64,000 bases of DNA from Sporobacter sp963677825. Its GTDB lineage: Bacteria > Bacillota > Clostridia > Oscillospirales > Oscillospiraceae. Both the position numbers and the translations under genes were made by a program. The notes beneath the pieces are model-generated. The model worked only from the letters and a program-made list of their open reading frames with translations. It searched no databases and was not told the origin of the DNA. Positions 32,713 through 41,310 of the stretch are shown piece after piece. Location of the stretch: NCBI GenBank assembly GCA_963677825.2, contig CAXXEF010000001.1:1550001-1614000 (forward strand). Direction: 5' to 3'. Each line of letters opens with the position of its first letter. Position 1 is the first letter of the stretch.

Positions 32713-34752
32713 TTATTTGCCCTGCCATACGGGCGGTTTGCCGCCGACTGATTTGAGTCCGGCGAGCGCATCCTCGGTGCCGAACATATACACGAGACGA
32801 CCAATCTCAAGATCAATCGCTTCTTTGATCGAGACTTTTTCCTGCGCGTCCATCAGCTCGTTGGCTGCACGCAGCGCGAGCGGCGCCTTCTCGGAGACGA
32901 CGGCCGCCGTCTTCTCGGCAAACGCGGCGTCCACACCCTCGACTTTTTCGCCGGCAATCAGCTTCTCGGCGTTGGCGCCGTCACAAACGGCGGCCATGTC
33001 GGCGTATTTTTCCGGGATTTCACGCGCGCGGTACTTGTCCGGCGCGCCGGACGCGGCGAGCTCACGGATGGCTTCGTCCAGCTTGTCCGGCGTTGTGAGT
33101 TTTGCGACGATGCCGAGCGCATACGCGTCCTTGGCTTTGATGATATTTCCGGTGAACACGTAATATTTCGTCAGCGCCTTGCCGATCTGCCGCGCTGTGC
33201 GGATCATGCCGCCATAGCCAGGATAGATGCCGATGCCCGTTTCGGGGAACCCGAACGACCCGGCGTCGGTCGCCACAATGGCCTGACACGCGAGCGCCAG
33301 CTCGCTGCCGCCGCCGAGCGAAAGCCCGTCGACAGCGGCGACGGTCAGCTTCTTTGAGTTTTCCATACGCAGGAATAAATCATGACCGACGCGTGTAAAC
33401 GCAACAGACGCCGCAACGTTGTCGTTTTCAATATTGTCGATGAAGAATTTGATGTCGGCGCCGGCGATAAACGCCTTGCCCGCGCCGGCAAAGACGATCG
33501 TCTTGACATCGGGGTTCTTTTCGGCAGCATCAAACTGCTTTTCAAGCTGGCTGATGACTTCGGCGTTGAGCGAGTTCATCGCCTCGGGGCGGTTGATCGT
33601 AATCGTCGCAACATCACCCTTGACGTCGAGGTCGACGATCTGGATAAAGAACGGCTCGCCCGACTTCGCCTGATCTTCAAGCAGCTTGGGTACTTTGAAG
33701 TTGGGATTGATCTTGCTGAGCGTTTTCGCCGCGGCGTAGACTTTGTCGACGCCGACGCGGTTCATCAGCTCAAACGGGCCGAATTTCCAGGCCAGACCAA
33801 GCTTTGCGCCGCGATCAATATCGGCAACGCTCGCCACGCCCTGCTCGGCAGCCTCACACGCAACGCCCAGCGTCGCGCCGTAGAGACGCTCGATGACTTC
33901 GGGGATCTTGTCCGCCTCGACCGGCTCGCTGAGGTCAAAGTCCTGCTTAGACTCCATCTGCTTGACGAGCAGTGCCGGTGTTTTATAAAACGGACCAATC
34001 TCATTACCGAGTGTCGTCGAAGCGTGCACCGCGATCGGGATGCCCGTCACGTTCATCAGTTCGAACGGCCCCATGCCGATTTGGAACGCGTCTTTGGCGG
34101 CTTGATCGATTGTGGCGATATTCGTCACGCCGTCCTCAAGGATACGGACGGCTTCACTGTAAAACGGGATAAAGAAGCGGTTGACGGCAAAGCCCGGTGC
34201 GTCCTTGGCGAAGATCGCCACCTTGCCGTGCAGCTTTGCGACCGCCGAAGCGATCTCAACAGTCTCCTGGCTCGTCCCCTCGTGCGGGATGATTTCCAGC
34301 AGCTTGTTTTTAGCCGGGTGGAAGAAGTAGTGCATGCCGATCACGCGATCCGGTCGGCTGGTGTACGCGGCGATCTTATGCACAAACAAGCTCGAGGTGT
34401 TCGTCGCAAAAATCGTTTTAGCCGCGCAGATGCCATCCAGCTTTTTAAAGAGCTGACCCTTTACATCCAGGTCCTCGAAGATAGCCTCGACAATCAGATC
34501 ACAGTCGGAAAGCTGTGTGAGATCTGCCGTCGCCGTGAGGCGGGAAAAAGTCTCATCGACTTTCGCTTGTGTAAAGATACCTCTGTCAATACCCTGCTGC
34601 ATCATCTGGCGGATGATGCCGAGCCCGCGGTCGGCGGCTTCTTGCGATACGTCCGCCATGACGACCTTAAGGCCCTCCTGCGCCATTTTCTGTGCGATGC
34701 CCGAGCCCATATTGCCGGCCCCGACGACGCCTACTTTATAGCCTGCTGCCAT
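32713..34752 (-). CDS. 3-hydroxyacyl-CoA dehydrogenase / enoyl-CoA hydratase fusion (dehydrogenase first)
   Basis: A 679-residue bifunctional enzyme. Residues about 1-290 form the NAD-binding 3-hydroxyacyl-CoA dehydrogenase (VGVVGAGNMGSGIAQ; catalytic HYFFHPAKNK; VNRFFIPF), a second C-terminal dehydrogenase domain reaches about 380, and about 390-679 form a crotonase-fold hydratase (INRPEAMNSLNAEV; oxyanion AGADIKFF and DGLSLGGGSELALACQ with FPETGIGIYPGYGG). The order is the reverse of FadB/FadJ and matches fused enzymes of Bacillus FadN and some archaea. It converts an enoyl-CoA to a 3-ketoacyl-CoA. It has its own promoter and heads the cluster with thiolase and CoA-transferase. Confidence 0.93.
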   Translation of the reverse strand: MAAGYKVGVVGAGNMGSGIAQKMAQEGLKVVMADVSQEAADRGLGIIRQMMQQGIDRGIFTQAKVDETFSRLTATADLTQLSDCDLIVEAIFEDLDVKGQLFKKLDGICAAKTIFATNTSSLFVHKIAAYTSRPDRVIGMHYFFHPAKNKLLEIIPHEGTSQETVEIASAVAKLHGKVAIFAKDAPGFAVNRFFIPFYSEAVRILEDGVTNIATIDQAAKDAFQIGMGPFELMNVTGIPIAVHASTTLGNEIGPFYKTPALLVKQMESKQDFDLSEPVEADKIPEVIERLYGATLGVACEAAEQGVASVADIDRGAKLGLAWKFGPFELMNRVGVDKVYAAAKTLSKINPNFKVPKLLEDQAKSGEPFFIQIVDLDVKGDVATITINRPEAMNSLNAEVISQLEKQFDAAEKNPDVKTIVFAGAGKAFIAGADIKFFIDNIENDNVAASVAFTRVGHDLFLRMENSKKLTVAAVDGLSLGGGSELALACQAIVATDAGSFGFPETGIGIYPGYGGMIRTARQIGKALTKYYVFTGNIIKAKDAYALGIVAKLTTPDKLDEAIRELAASGAPDKYRAREIPEKYADMAAVCDGANAEKLIAGEKVEGVDAAFAEKTAAVVSEKAPLALRAANELMDAQEKVSIKEAIDLEIGRLVYMFGTEDALAGLKSVGGKPPVWQGK

Positions 34753-34801
34753 TTATTATGCCCTCCGTATTCCATATAGATATGTGTATAGTATGGTATT
34801 A

Positions 34802-34831
34802 AGTATAGTGCTTCCGATCTGATGCTGTCAA
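34802..34831 (-). promoter_or_regulatory. Promoter of the dehydrogenase/hydratase-thiolase-CoA-transferase operon
   Basis: On the minus strand, TTGACA, an 18-base spacer and TATACT, about 50 bases before the start codon. Confidence 0.75.
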
Positions 34832-35204
34832 GCAATATTGGGCTATTTTGCACAATTAACCCCATGTTCGATTCGACAATTTTCGTCGTTTTGTTTATGT
34901 ATCCGCCAATATCGTTTTAGGATGCGCGCCGCGCGTCCAAAGAATCCTTTATATTGTTATCAATCGTCTCAATATCGTTATATTTTTAACTATTGCACGT
35001 CCGTGTGCAAAATTACCGCACGCCGGCTTTAAAAATCAGCAAAAAGACGAACGCGGATAAGCCGTGTTATCAGCGTCTTGTTAGGACCCTATAAGATTGT
35101 ATAAAAGTTCACAACGCAGCCGCCGTTCGACTTTACTTATAAGGTCGTGTTGTATACAATACAGGCGGTTGACTATGATTAGTTCAGATGAGCGAGGTAA
35201 CGTA
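34832..35204. other. Intergenic stretch, mostly featureless
   Basis: About 370 AT-richer bases upstream of the pseudogene. It may hold the old promoter of that gene; TTGTTTATG and TATATTG-like elements occur but none is convincing. Confidence 0.35.
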
Positions 35205-35480
35205 ATGAACCTTAAAAGTATCACGGTGCTGGGCGGCTGCGACTAGTTCGGCAACAAGAAAAACATCGAGGAACTCACCGTCAATAAAGGTGAGATTATT
35301 GGTTTGTCGGCCCGACGTGATCGCGCACAAAATTATCCGGATTACGCGTCAGCGACATCTGCGGCCGTTTTACGTCGCCGGTAAAAACGCGTTTTTACTT
35401 TGGCGATGAGCAAACTATTGCCCGGCGCGCTTCGTGAAGCGATTGTCCGGAAACATTTTGGATTATAGAAGGTGACCAAA
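35205..35480 (+). pseudogene. Decayed ATP-binding protein gene remnant
   Basis: An ATG after GAGCGAGG starts a frame MNLKSITVLGGCD that stops in-frame at 35244-35246, yet continues past the stop as FGNKKNIEELTVNKGEIIGL. Shifting the frame at 35306 then reads VGPT followed by a stop where an ATPase P-loop GPTGSGKS would be expected. After this comes only about 160 bases to the next gene, so most of the original protein is missing. It looks like an ATP-binding-cassette-type ATPase of unknown role that has been lost by deletion and point mutation. Confidence 0.55.
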
Positions 35481-35481
35481 C

Positions 35482-36564
35482 ATGAGTGATCTGCCGGTGA
35501 TCAGCGGCATTCAGCAAGTCGGTGTCGGTGTTTTTGACGTTTATGCCGCGTGGGATTGGTACCGACGCGTACTCGGCTTTGACGTACCCGTCTTTGACGA
35601 TCCCGGCACGGCCGACAAAATGCAGCGCTACACGGGCGGCCAGCCGCAAGACCGTCACGCCGTACTCGCCGTCAACATGAAGGGCGGCGGGGGACTCGAG
35701 ATCTGGCAGTATACGTCCAGAACGCCGCAGCCGCCGGTTTTCGAGGTTAACGCCGGCGACACCGGCGTGTTTGTACTGCGCGTCAAAACCCCCGACATTG
35801 AGCTGGCGTTCCGCCGCGTCAAGGAGTCACGTACGGATCTGCTCGGCTACATCGAAAGCACGCCCGAGGGCGCCAAAGCGTTTCACGTTGCCGATCCGTA
35901 CGGCAATATCGTGCGTGTCGAGCAGCGGCCCGGTGTTTTTATGCATACCCCGGACGCCGTCGGCGGCGTGACAGGTGCACTCATCGGCGTATCGGATATG
36001 GACAAATCCATCGCGTTTTACCGCGACGTGCTCGGCTACGACACGGTGATTTACGACGAAACCGGCACGTTTTCCGACCTGGAGCCGCTACCGGGTGGCT
36101 CGGAGCGCTTCCGCCGTGTGCTCATCGGCCATTCACAGCCGCGCGAAGGTGCGTTCTCGCGCCTGCTCGGCGCGTCGACGCTCGAGCTGCTGCAGTGCCT
36201 CGACCGTACACCGAACAAGATTTTCGACAACCGATACTGGGGCGACCTCGGGTTCATCCAAATCTGCTACGATATCCGCGGTATGGCGGAGCTTAAAGCG
36301 CTGTGCGCCGACAAGGGCTACCCGTTTACCGTCGAGTCGACGCCGGAAGCGTCCGACGGCGAAGCGACGTTTGACATGGGCGAAGCGTCCGGCATTTTCG
36401 CCTACGTTGAGGACCCGGACGGTACGCTCATCGAGTTCGTCGAGACGCATAAGCTGCCGATCATGAAAAAATGGAACTGGTTCCTCGATCTGCGCAAGCG
36501 CGACCCCAAAAAGCCGCTCCCCGACTGGATGCTCAAAACATTGCGGTGGAATCGTAAGAAATAG
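35482..36564 (+). CDS. Two-domain VOC (glyoxalase/bleomycin resistance/extradiol dioxygenase) family protein
   Basis: A 360-residue protein with two vicinal-oxygen-chelate modules. The first (about 8-150) contains GVGVFDVYAAWDWYRRVLGF, the second (about 165-330) contains IGVSDMDKSIAFYRDVLGYD and ends in DPDGTLIEFVE, typical VOC metal-Glu segments. VOC proteins include glyoxalases, epimerases (methylmalonyl-CoA), dioxygenases and resistance proteins. In an anaerobe an epimerase, isomerase or lyase is likelier than a dioxygenase, but I cannot say which. GAAGGTGA precedes the ATG. Its last 19 codons recur downstream as part of a tandem duplication. Confidence 0.85.
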   Translation: MSDLPVISGIQQVGVGVFDVYAAWDWYRRVLGFDVPVFDDPGTADKMQRYTGGQPQDRHAVLAVNMKGGGGLEIWQYTSRTPQPPVFEVNAGDTGVFVLRVKTPDIELAFRRVKESRTDLLGYIESTPEGAKAFHVADPYGNIVRVEQRPGVFMHTPDAVGGVTGALIGVSDMDKSIAFYRDVLGYDTVIYDETGTFSDLEPLPGGSERFRRVLIGHSQPREGAFSRLLGASTLELLQCLDRTPNKIFDNRYWGDLGFIQICYDIRGMAELKALCADKGYPFTVESTPEASDGEATFDMGEASGIFAYVEDPDGTLIEFVETHKLPIMKKWNWFLDLRKRDPKKPLPDWMLKTLRWNRKK

Positions 36565-36580
36565 ATATGCCTAATTCAGA

Positions 36581-36605
36581 ACGGCGGAGCATAAAGCTCC
36601 GCCGT
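36581..36605 (+). terminator. Intrinsic terminator after the VOC gene
   Basis: ACGGCGGAGC and GCTCCGCCGT arms around ATAAA. The T run is short. Confidence 0.75.
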
Positions 36606-36614
36606 TAATCGCAC

Positions 36615-36642
36615 TTGACGTTTATGCAACATGTCATATAAT
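36615..36642 (+). promoter_or_regulatory. Promoter of the first lipoprotein gene
   Basis: TTGACG, 16 bases, TATAAT; exactly repeated at the second lipoprotein gene. Confidence 0.8.
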
Positions 36643-36682
36643 GTTTTTATTGGGATTAACAAACAGAACAACGGAGGTTTCA

Positions 36683-37492
36683 ATGAAGAAATTTGTTATA
36701 CCTTTATTGGTCTGCTTATTGGTTCTTTCAGGTTGTTCTGAATTCTCGGATCAGCAAGAGGCTCCAGAAAGTAGCTCACAAGAAACTACCGAAGCAGGAT
36801 ATGACAATAATCCTACTTTATCTAACGCGCTTGATATCACACCGACGGTTATTTCATTTGAGCGCACTGCCAGCTACAGGAAAGATGAAAACGGTAATAT
36901 TTTAGCCGAGATGTATTTTGACAAACCAGTATTGGCAGGCAATTCTGTTGTCATATGTAAAATTAACACGATATTTGATATTGAATGCCAGGGCTTCTTT
37001 TATGGTAGTGAAGAATCAAAGTTTTTTAAAACCGGTCACTATGATTATTTCTTCGAATCTGTGAGAAGCGTACGAGAAAGATATGGCGACGCAGCTGTAG
37101 CCCAGCAACCACTTGAATGCACAAATGACGCGGAAATTGTTTATCAAAGCAACGAACTTATATGTTTTAAACTGAGTGGTTATTGGATGGCTGGCGGCGT
37201 CAGTGATCATTCTTATTACGGATATGCTTTTAATCTAACGACGGGAGAACTGCTTCAAATTAGTAGCTTAATTGATGTAAGTATCAATATTTTCAATAAA
37301 AACGTCACGGACATGCTATGTAACAATTACGCACAATATGATATTCCCTTTTTAAGATCCGATATAGAGAATACCTATAAGGCCTATCGTCTTGATGACT
37401 ACAATTACTATTATGACGGTTCAGATATCTACTTAATCTTTTCTCAAGATCAATACTATAATGACAGCTATATATTGAAATATACCGGATAA
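36683..37492 (+). CDS. Putative lipoprotein, DUF3298-like (paralogue 1)
   Basis: A 269-residue lipoprotein; the lipobox is LSGC with Cys18, followed by a Ser/Glu-rich linker. The region from about residue 70 (VISFERTASYR and EMYFDKPVLAGNSVVICKIN) to the C-terminus resembles the RsiV/DUF3298 beta-alpha fold, a ligand or enzyme-binding module of the outer envelope. It is clearly related to the next gene (both have AEMYFDKPVL, GFFYGSE, and a WxAGGVS segment). Codon use is more AT-rich than neighbours. GGAGG precedes the ATG. Function unknown. Confidence 0.75.
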   Translation: MKKFVIPLLVCLLVLSGCSEFSDQQEAPESSSQETTEAGYDNNPTLSNALDITPTVISFERTASYRKDENGNILAEMYFDKPVLAGNSVVICKINTIFDIECQGFFYGSEESKFFKTGHYDYFFESVRSVRERYGDAAVAQQPLECTNDAEIVYQSNELICFKLSGYWMAGGVSDHSYYGYAFNLTTGELLQISSLIDVSINIFNKNVTDMLCNNYAQYDIPFLRSDIENTYKAYRLDDYNYYYDGSDIYLIFSQDQYYNDSYILKYTG

Positions 37493-37601
37493 GAAGAAAC
37501 GCCGCACAAAAAACTCCCCAAAGAATCAAAAAAGCCGCTCCCCGACTGGATGCTCAAAACATTGCGGTGGAATCGCAAGAAGTAGATATGCGTAGTTCAG
37601 A

Positions 37602-37626
37602 ACGGCGGAGCATAGTGCTCCGCCGT
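37602..37626 (+). terminator. Intrinsic terminator after the first lipoprotein gene (copied)
   Basis: ACGGCGGAGCA and TGCTCCGCCGT arms around TAG. The loop differs from the left copy but pairing is kept. Confidence 0.75.
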
Positions 37627-37635
37627 TAATCGCAC

Positions 37636-37663
37636 TTGACGTTTATGCAACATGTCATATAAT
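37636..37663 (+). promoter_or_regulatory. Promoter of the second lipoprotein gene (copied)
   Basis: TTGACG, 16 bases, TATAAT, identical to the promoter at 36615-36642. Confidence 0.8.
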
Positions 37664-37705
37664 GTTTTTATTGGGATCAACAAACAGCAAGAAGGAGCAG
37701 ACCAA

Positions 37706-38575
37706 ATGAAATATAGTGTTTTTGTTTTTCTTCTCGCCTTGCTGCTCCTTTCCGGGTGCTCCGACTCAAGTTTGCAACAATTACCGGAAACACCAACATC
37801 TTCACTTTCAACACCTATCACAACTCCAACAGAAAACCACCCAACCGCAACCGATAACAAGGGCACTGCCTTTTCCGATGAAGCCAATGAACATCAGCAA
37901 GTCATAGACGCCGATTTTTCCGTATCGTTTGAGCGAGTTGGGTTATATTTTGAAGATGAGCACGGAAATGTTATCGCAGAAATGTATTTTGATAAGCCGG
38001 TACTTAATGGAGAATCTGACGCAGTCGCAAGTATAAACGCTTATTTTGATAAAGAATGCAAAGGATTCTTTTATGGCTCTGAAGATTCTGCGAACTTCAA
38101 AGAAAGCCATTATAATGATTTTTCAGGCACAGTTGATACGTTTAGGGATTATGGCATACTAAGCAAGTATATTGACGCCCCCCTCCAAAACACGGTGAAT
38201 TCAGAAATAACCTATATGAGCCGTGATATATTAAGTATTAAGCTCACACAATTCTGGTGGGCAGGCGGAGTCAGCAATACATATTTCTTTGGAGCGACTT
38301 TTAACTTAGAAACAGGCGAACTTATTCCTTTGGATTATTTCATAACAGCTGATATTGAAACATTTAATGAGCAAGTTTTAGATTTCTTTCGTGAAACCTT
38401 TTCGTTCGGTCCAGAAGAATACGAACAATATGCGCATTACAATTACACTGACTACAATTACTATTTCACGGGATATACATACATAAATTCAGGCGCAAAT
38501 GTTTGCATAACATTTAATGATGGCAGTCTTTTTAGGTACGGTTACATACTGAATTATCATGATGAAGAAAATTAG
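37706..38575 (+). CDS. Putative lipoprotein, DUF3298-like (paralogue 2)
   Basis: A 289-residue lipoprotein; the lipobox is LSGC with Cys18, followed by a longer Thr/Pro/Ser-rich linker than in paralogue 1. The conserved core includes VSFERVGLYFEDEHGNVIAE, MYFDKPVLNGES and FWWAGGVSNTYFFG. The body has diverged much more than the flanking promoter segment, so selection or gene conversion differs along the unit. GAAGGAG precedes the ATG. The same unknown surface role as its partner is likely. Confidence 0.75.
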   Translation: MKYSVFVFLLALLLLSGCSDSSLQQLPETPTSSLSTPITTPTENHPTATDNKGTAFSDEANEHQQVIDADFSVSFERVGLYFEDEHGNVIAEMYFDKPVLNGESDAVASINAYFDKECKGFFYGSEDSANFKESHYNDFSGTVDTFRDYGILSKYIDAPLQNTVNSEITYMSRDILSIKLTQFWWAGGVSNTYFFGATFNLETGELIPLDYFITADIETFNEQVLDFFRETFSFGPEEYEQYAHYNYTDYNYYFTGYTYINSGANVCITFNDGSLFRYGYILNYHDEEN

Positions 38576-38584
38576 TGCAACCTA

Positions 38585-38621
38585 AAAGAAGCCGCTGTAT
38601 TTAACAATACAGCGGCTTCTT
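38585..38621. terminator. Bidirectional intrinsic terminator
   Basis: A 16-bp stem with arms AAGAAGCCGCTGTATT and AATACAGCGGCTTCTT around TAAC. It serves the second lipoprotein gene and the convergent SDR gene. Confidence 0.9.
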
Positions 38622-38639
38622 GATTAACTGCGGGCGTTT

Positions 38640-39431
38640 TTAAAGTACCGTGGAGAATCCGCCGTCGACCTTGATGTCCGCGCCGTTGAGGTAGTCGGAC
38701 GCCTTGGACGCAAGAAACACGACGGTACCCATCAAGTCGTCGAGGTCACCCCAGCGGCCCGCGGCAATGCGTCCGGTGATGTGGTCGTAGAATGCCTTGT
38801 CGGCACTGATGGCGATGTTCATGTCCGTTTGGATGAAGCCGGGGCAGATGGCGTTCGTCTGGATGTTGTACTGCCCGAGCTCGTTGGCAAAGTCGCGCGT
38901 GATGCCGATGACGCCGTGCTTGGCCGTCACGTACGCGGGGCACTGGCGGTCGGCAGTGTACGACAGCGCCGAGCCGATGTTGATGATCTTGCCGCCGCCC
39001 TGCTTGACCATGACCTTAGCGACCGCGCGGCCGAGATAATACACGGCTTTCAGCTGCAGCTCGAGGACGCGGCTGTACGCCTCGTCCGGGAACTCGAGAA
39101 ACGGCGCGAAGTGGTTCATGCCCGCATTGTTGACAAGAATGTCGATGCGCCCATATTCCTTCAAGCACCCCTCGACGACAGACTGCCGATAGGCGGCATC
39201 CGTCAGGTCGCCCTGAATAAAGGCGACCTTGCGCCCCTCGGCCTCGATCAGCTCTTTAACCTCGGCGGTTTCGTCCGTGAAATGCGGAATGTACAGGTCG
39301 GCGCCGGCCTTGGCAAACGCGACGGCGTACCCCATCCCAAGCCCCTGATTGGCACCAGTCACGATGGCGACCTTGCCCTTGAGGCTAAAATAATCCATAT
39401 TGAATGCGGCGATTTTATCGATTGCGTTCAT
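38640..39431 (-). CDS. SDR-family oxidoreductase (gluconate/2-deoxygluconate dehydrogenase-like)
   Basis: A 263-residue short-chain dehydrogenase. TGANQGLGMGYA is the NAD(P) motif, NNAGM the structural motif, and the catalytic triad is Ser in NIGSALSYTAD with AYVTAKHG (Tyr-x3-Lys). The pattern is nearest to KduD/gluconate 5-dehydrogenase-type enzymes. It probably interconverts a ketose or sugar acid and its alcohol. It is last in the operon after the split transketolase and a zinc dehydrogenase. GGAGG five bases before the ATG. Confidence 0.9.
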   Translation of the reverse strand: MNAIDKIAAFNMDYFSLKGKVAIVTGANQGLGMGYAVAFAKAGADLYIPHFTDETAEVKELIEAEGRKVAFIQGDLTDAAYRQSVVEGCLKEYGRIDILVNNAGMNHFAPFLEFPDEAYSRVLELQLKAVYYLGRAVAKVMVKQGGGKIINIGSALSYTADRQCPAYVTAKHGVIGITRDFANELGQYNIQTNAICPGFIQTDMNIAISADKAFYDHITGRIAAGRWGDLDDLMGTVVFLASKASDYLNGADIKVDGGFSTVL

Positions 39432-39440
39432 CGTATCCTC

Positions 39441-40424
39441 CTAAAGAACCGTCGACGCGTTCATGACGCCGTTGATGGTTTCGGCAATGCCGTCGGGATC
39501 CATACCGTAGAAGCGGTAAATCTCGTCGGGGTCGCCGAGCACGGCGAAATCGTCCGGCAGGCCGATACGCTTGAACTTGCCCTTGAAACCCGCCTCGCAC
39601 AGCACCTCGGCGACGCTGCTGCCCAGACCGCCGTTGACAGAGTGCTCCTCGACGGTGAAGATATTGCCGGTTTCCTTCGCGCACTTCAGGATCATGTCGA
39701 CATCGAGCGGCTTAATGGTGTGCATATCGATCACACGCGCGTTGATGCCGTATTTTTCTTTGAGCTTTTTTGCGCCCATCAGCGACCAGTAGACCGACGA
39801 GCCGGCCGAGATGATCGTCAGGTCGGTGCCCGGAAGCGTCTCGATTGCCTTGCCGATCTCGAAGTCGTAATCGTCATCGGCGTAGACGTTAGGCGAGCCG
39901 CCGCGGTCGATGCGGATAACCATCGGCCCCTCGAACGTATAAGAGGCGCGGATGACCTTGCAGCACTGCGCCGCGTCTGCCGGGACGACGACGGTCAAGT
40001 TCGGGATTGCGTGATACAGAGCGAGGTCCGCGATGCAGTTATGCGTCGGGCCGCCGGCGGCGGTGACGCCCGCGTGCGTGCCGATCAGGCGGACGTTAAC
40101 GTCGTTATACGCGATATCGGTGTGGATCTGATCGGCTGCGCGCAGCGACAAAAACGGGCCAAAAACCTGCGAGTAGACCGTCTCTCCGGCCAGCGCCAGG
40201 CCAGCCGACGCGCCGACCTGGTTCGGCTCGGCGATACCGAAGTTAAAGCAGCGCTCCGGATATTTTTTCAATAGCTTGCCCGCGCTCGACGACGGGGCGA
40301 CGTTGTCTGTATAGGTAAACACGAAATCGAGGCCTTCCTCGGCCATTCGGAACAGTTCCTCACCATACGCTTCGCGCGCATTGGAGAGCATCTGGTCAAA
40401 GTCAAAAGTGGATTTTGCGCACAT
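39441..40424 (-). CDS. Transketolase, C-terminal subunit
   Basis: A 327-residue half-transketolase holding the pyrimidine-binding and C-terminal domains. The catalytic Glu for ThDP is in FNFGIAEPNQVG, and GTHAGVTAAGGPTHNCIADL and VVVPADA are typical. It pairs with the N-terminal subunit from the neighbouring gene to form the active two-carbon ketol transfer enzyme. The ATG at 40424 lies one base after the stop of the N-terminal subunit gene, so both are made together. Split transketolases are common in Clostridia; the donor sugar here is unknown. Confidence 0.92.
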   Translation of the reverse strand: MCAKSTFDFDQMLSNAREAYGEELFRMAEEGLDFVFTYTDNVAPSSSAGKLLKKYPERCFNFGIAEPNQVGASAGLALAGETVYSQVFGPFLSLRAADQIHTDIAYNDVNVRLIGTHAGVTAAGGPTHNCIADLALYHAIPNLTVVVPADAAQCCKVIRASYTFEGPMVIRIDRGGSPNVYADDDYDFEIGKAIETLPGTDLTIISAGSSVYWSLMGAKKLKEKYGINARVIDMHTIKPLDVDMILKCAKETGNIFTVEEHSVNGGLGSSVAEVLCEAGFKGKFKRIGLPDDFAVLGDPDEIYRFYGMDPDGIAETINGVMNASTVL

Positions 40425-40425
40425 G

Positions 40426-41298
40426 CTACCGCGCCCCCTTCCAAGATTTCTCGACGGATTCGAGCGCTTCGTCCAGCTGCTCCTTGGCGATGCCGCCGCC
40501 GTGCCATTTGTGGTTATTCTCCATGAAGTCGACGCCCTTACCCTTAACGGTATTGGCAATGATCGCGATCGGGCGGCGCTTTTCGGTGATCGTCACCGGC
40601 GGCAGCTTGTCAAAAGCCGCAACGACCTGCGACATGTCGTTGCCGTCTTCGATGTTGATGACGTCCCAGCCAAACGTTTTCAGCTTCTCATCGAGCGGGT
40701 CGATGTTCATGATCGCTTCCGTCGGGCCGGTCATCTGCAGGCCGTTTTTATCAACGACCAGCACGAGGTTACCGAGGCCGAAGTGGCCGCCGGACATGAT
40801 GGCCTCCCAGTTCGTACCCTCGTTGAGCTCGCCGTCACCGGTCATGACGACGACCCGGTAATCCTTCTTCTGCTTGCGCGCACCCAGCGCGTACCCTACC
40901 GCGATCGGCAGGCCGTGGCCGAGCGAGCCGGCGGACACTTCAATCTGGTCACAGTATTTACGGTTGGAGTGCATGCCGAACTTCGCCGAGTCGAGCGTCT
41001 CAAAGTGCTCGATCATATAGTCCATCGTATACGCGCCGAGATCGGAGAAGATCGTATACAGCGTTTCACTGCAGTGGCCTTTGCTCAGAATGAACCGGTC
41101 GCGGTTTTCGTCGCAGGCATTATGCACGTCGTAGTTGAGGTATTTGTAGTAAAGCGCCACGGCAACCTCGACCATCGACAGCTCGCCGCCGAGATGGCCC
41201 ATACCGATATTGTAGATAAAGTTGAGTAAGTCTTTGCGGATTTTATAGCTTTTTTCTTCCAGCTCTGGGATGCTCATTTCTTGTTTTACGGTGCTCAC
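40426..41298 (-). CDS. Transketolase, N-terminal subunit
   Basis: A 290-residue ThDP-binding half. The diphosphate/Mg motif is GDGELNEGTNWEA with the later Asn in VDKNGLQMTG; GHLGGELSMVEVAVALYYKYL and SKGHCSETLY are typical of the substrate channel. A GTG start was chosen because AAGGAGG lies seven bases upstream. It follows a zinc dehydrogenase gene by 12 bases and precedes the C-terminal subunit. No kinase or transporter is in the operon, so an unphosphorylated sugar or an externally supplied phosphorylated one may be the donor. Confidence 0.92.
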   Translation of the reverse strand: MSTVKQEMSIPELEEKSYKIRKDLLNFIYNIGMGHLGGELSMVEVAVALYYKYLNYDVHNACDENRDRFILSKGHCSETLYTIFSDLGAYTMDYMIEHFETLDSAKFGMHSNRKYCDQIEVSAGSLGHGLPIAVGYALGARKQKKDYRVVVMTGDGELNEGTNWEAIMSGGHFGLGNLVLVVDKNGLQMTGPTEAIMNIDPLDEKLKTFGWDVINIEDGNDMSQVVAAFDKLPPVTITEKRRPIAIIANTVKGKGVDFMENNHKWHGGGIAKEQLDEALESVEKSWKGAR

Positions 41299-41310
41299 GC
41301 GCGTTCCTCC

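Larger units (their letters stand above)
36507..36666 (+). repeat. Tandem duplication unit, left copy of conserved segment
   Basis: About 160 bases covering the last 19 codons of the VOC gene, a terminator and a promoter. The same segment recurs at 37527-37687, 1021 bases downstream, with roughly ten differences. Confidence 0.9.
37527..37687 (+). repeat. Tandem duplication unit, right copy of conserved segment
   Basis: Repeats the VOC gene 3' end (without the gene), terminator and promoter seen at 36507-36666. The leftover coding tail marks the duplication junction. Confidence 0.9.

Noticed and set aside
33382..34779. Long plus-strand frame across the dehydrogenase/hydratase fusion gene
   Set aside because: Antisense shadow of a recognisable enzyme gene; no start signal.
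35482..36564. Extradiol ring-cleaving dioxygenase
   Set aside because: The VOC fold would allow it, but oxygen-dependent chemistry does not fit the anaerobic gene set and no specific ligand pattern was seen.
38781..40274. Long plus-strand frame across the SDR and transketolase C-terminal subunit genes
   Set aside because: Both sense genes have strong motifs and coupled ribosome sites; the antisense protein has none.
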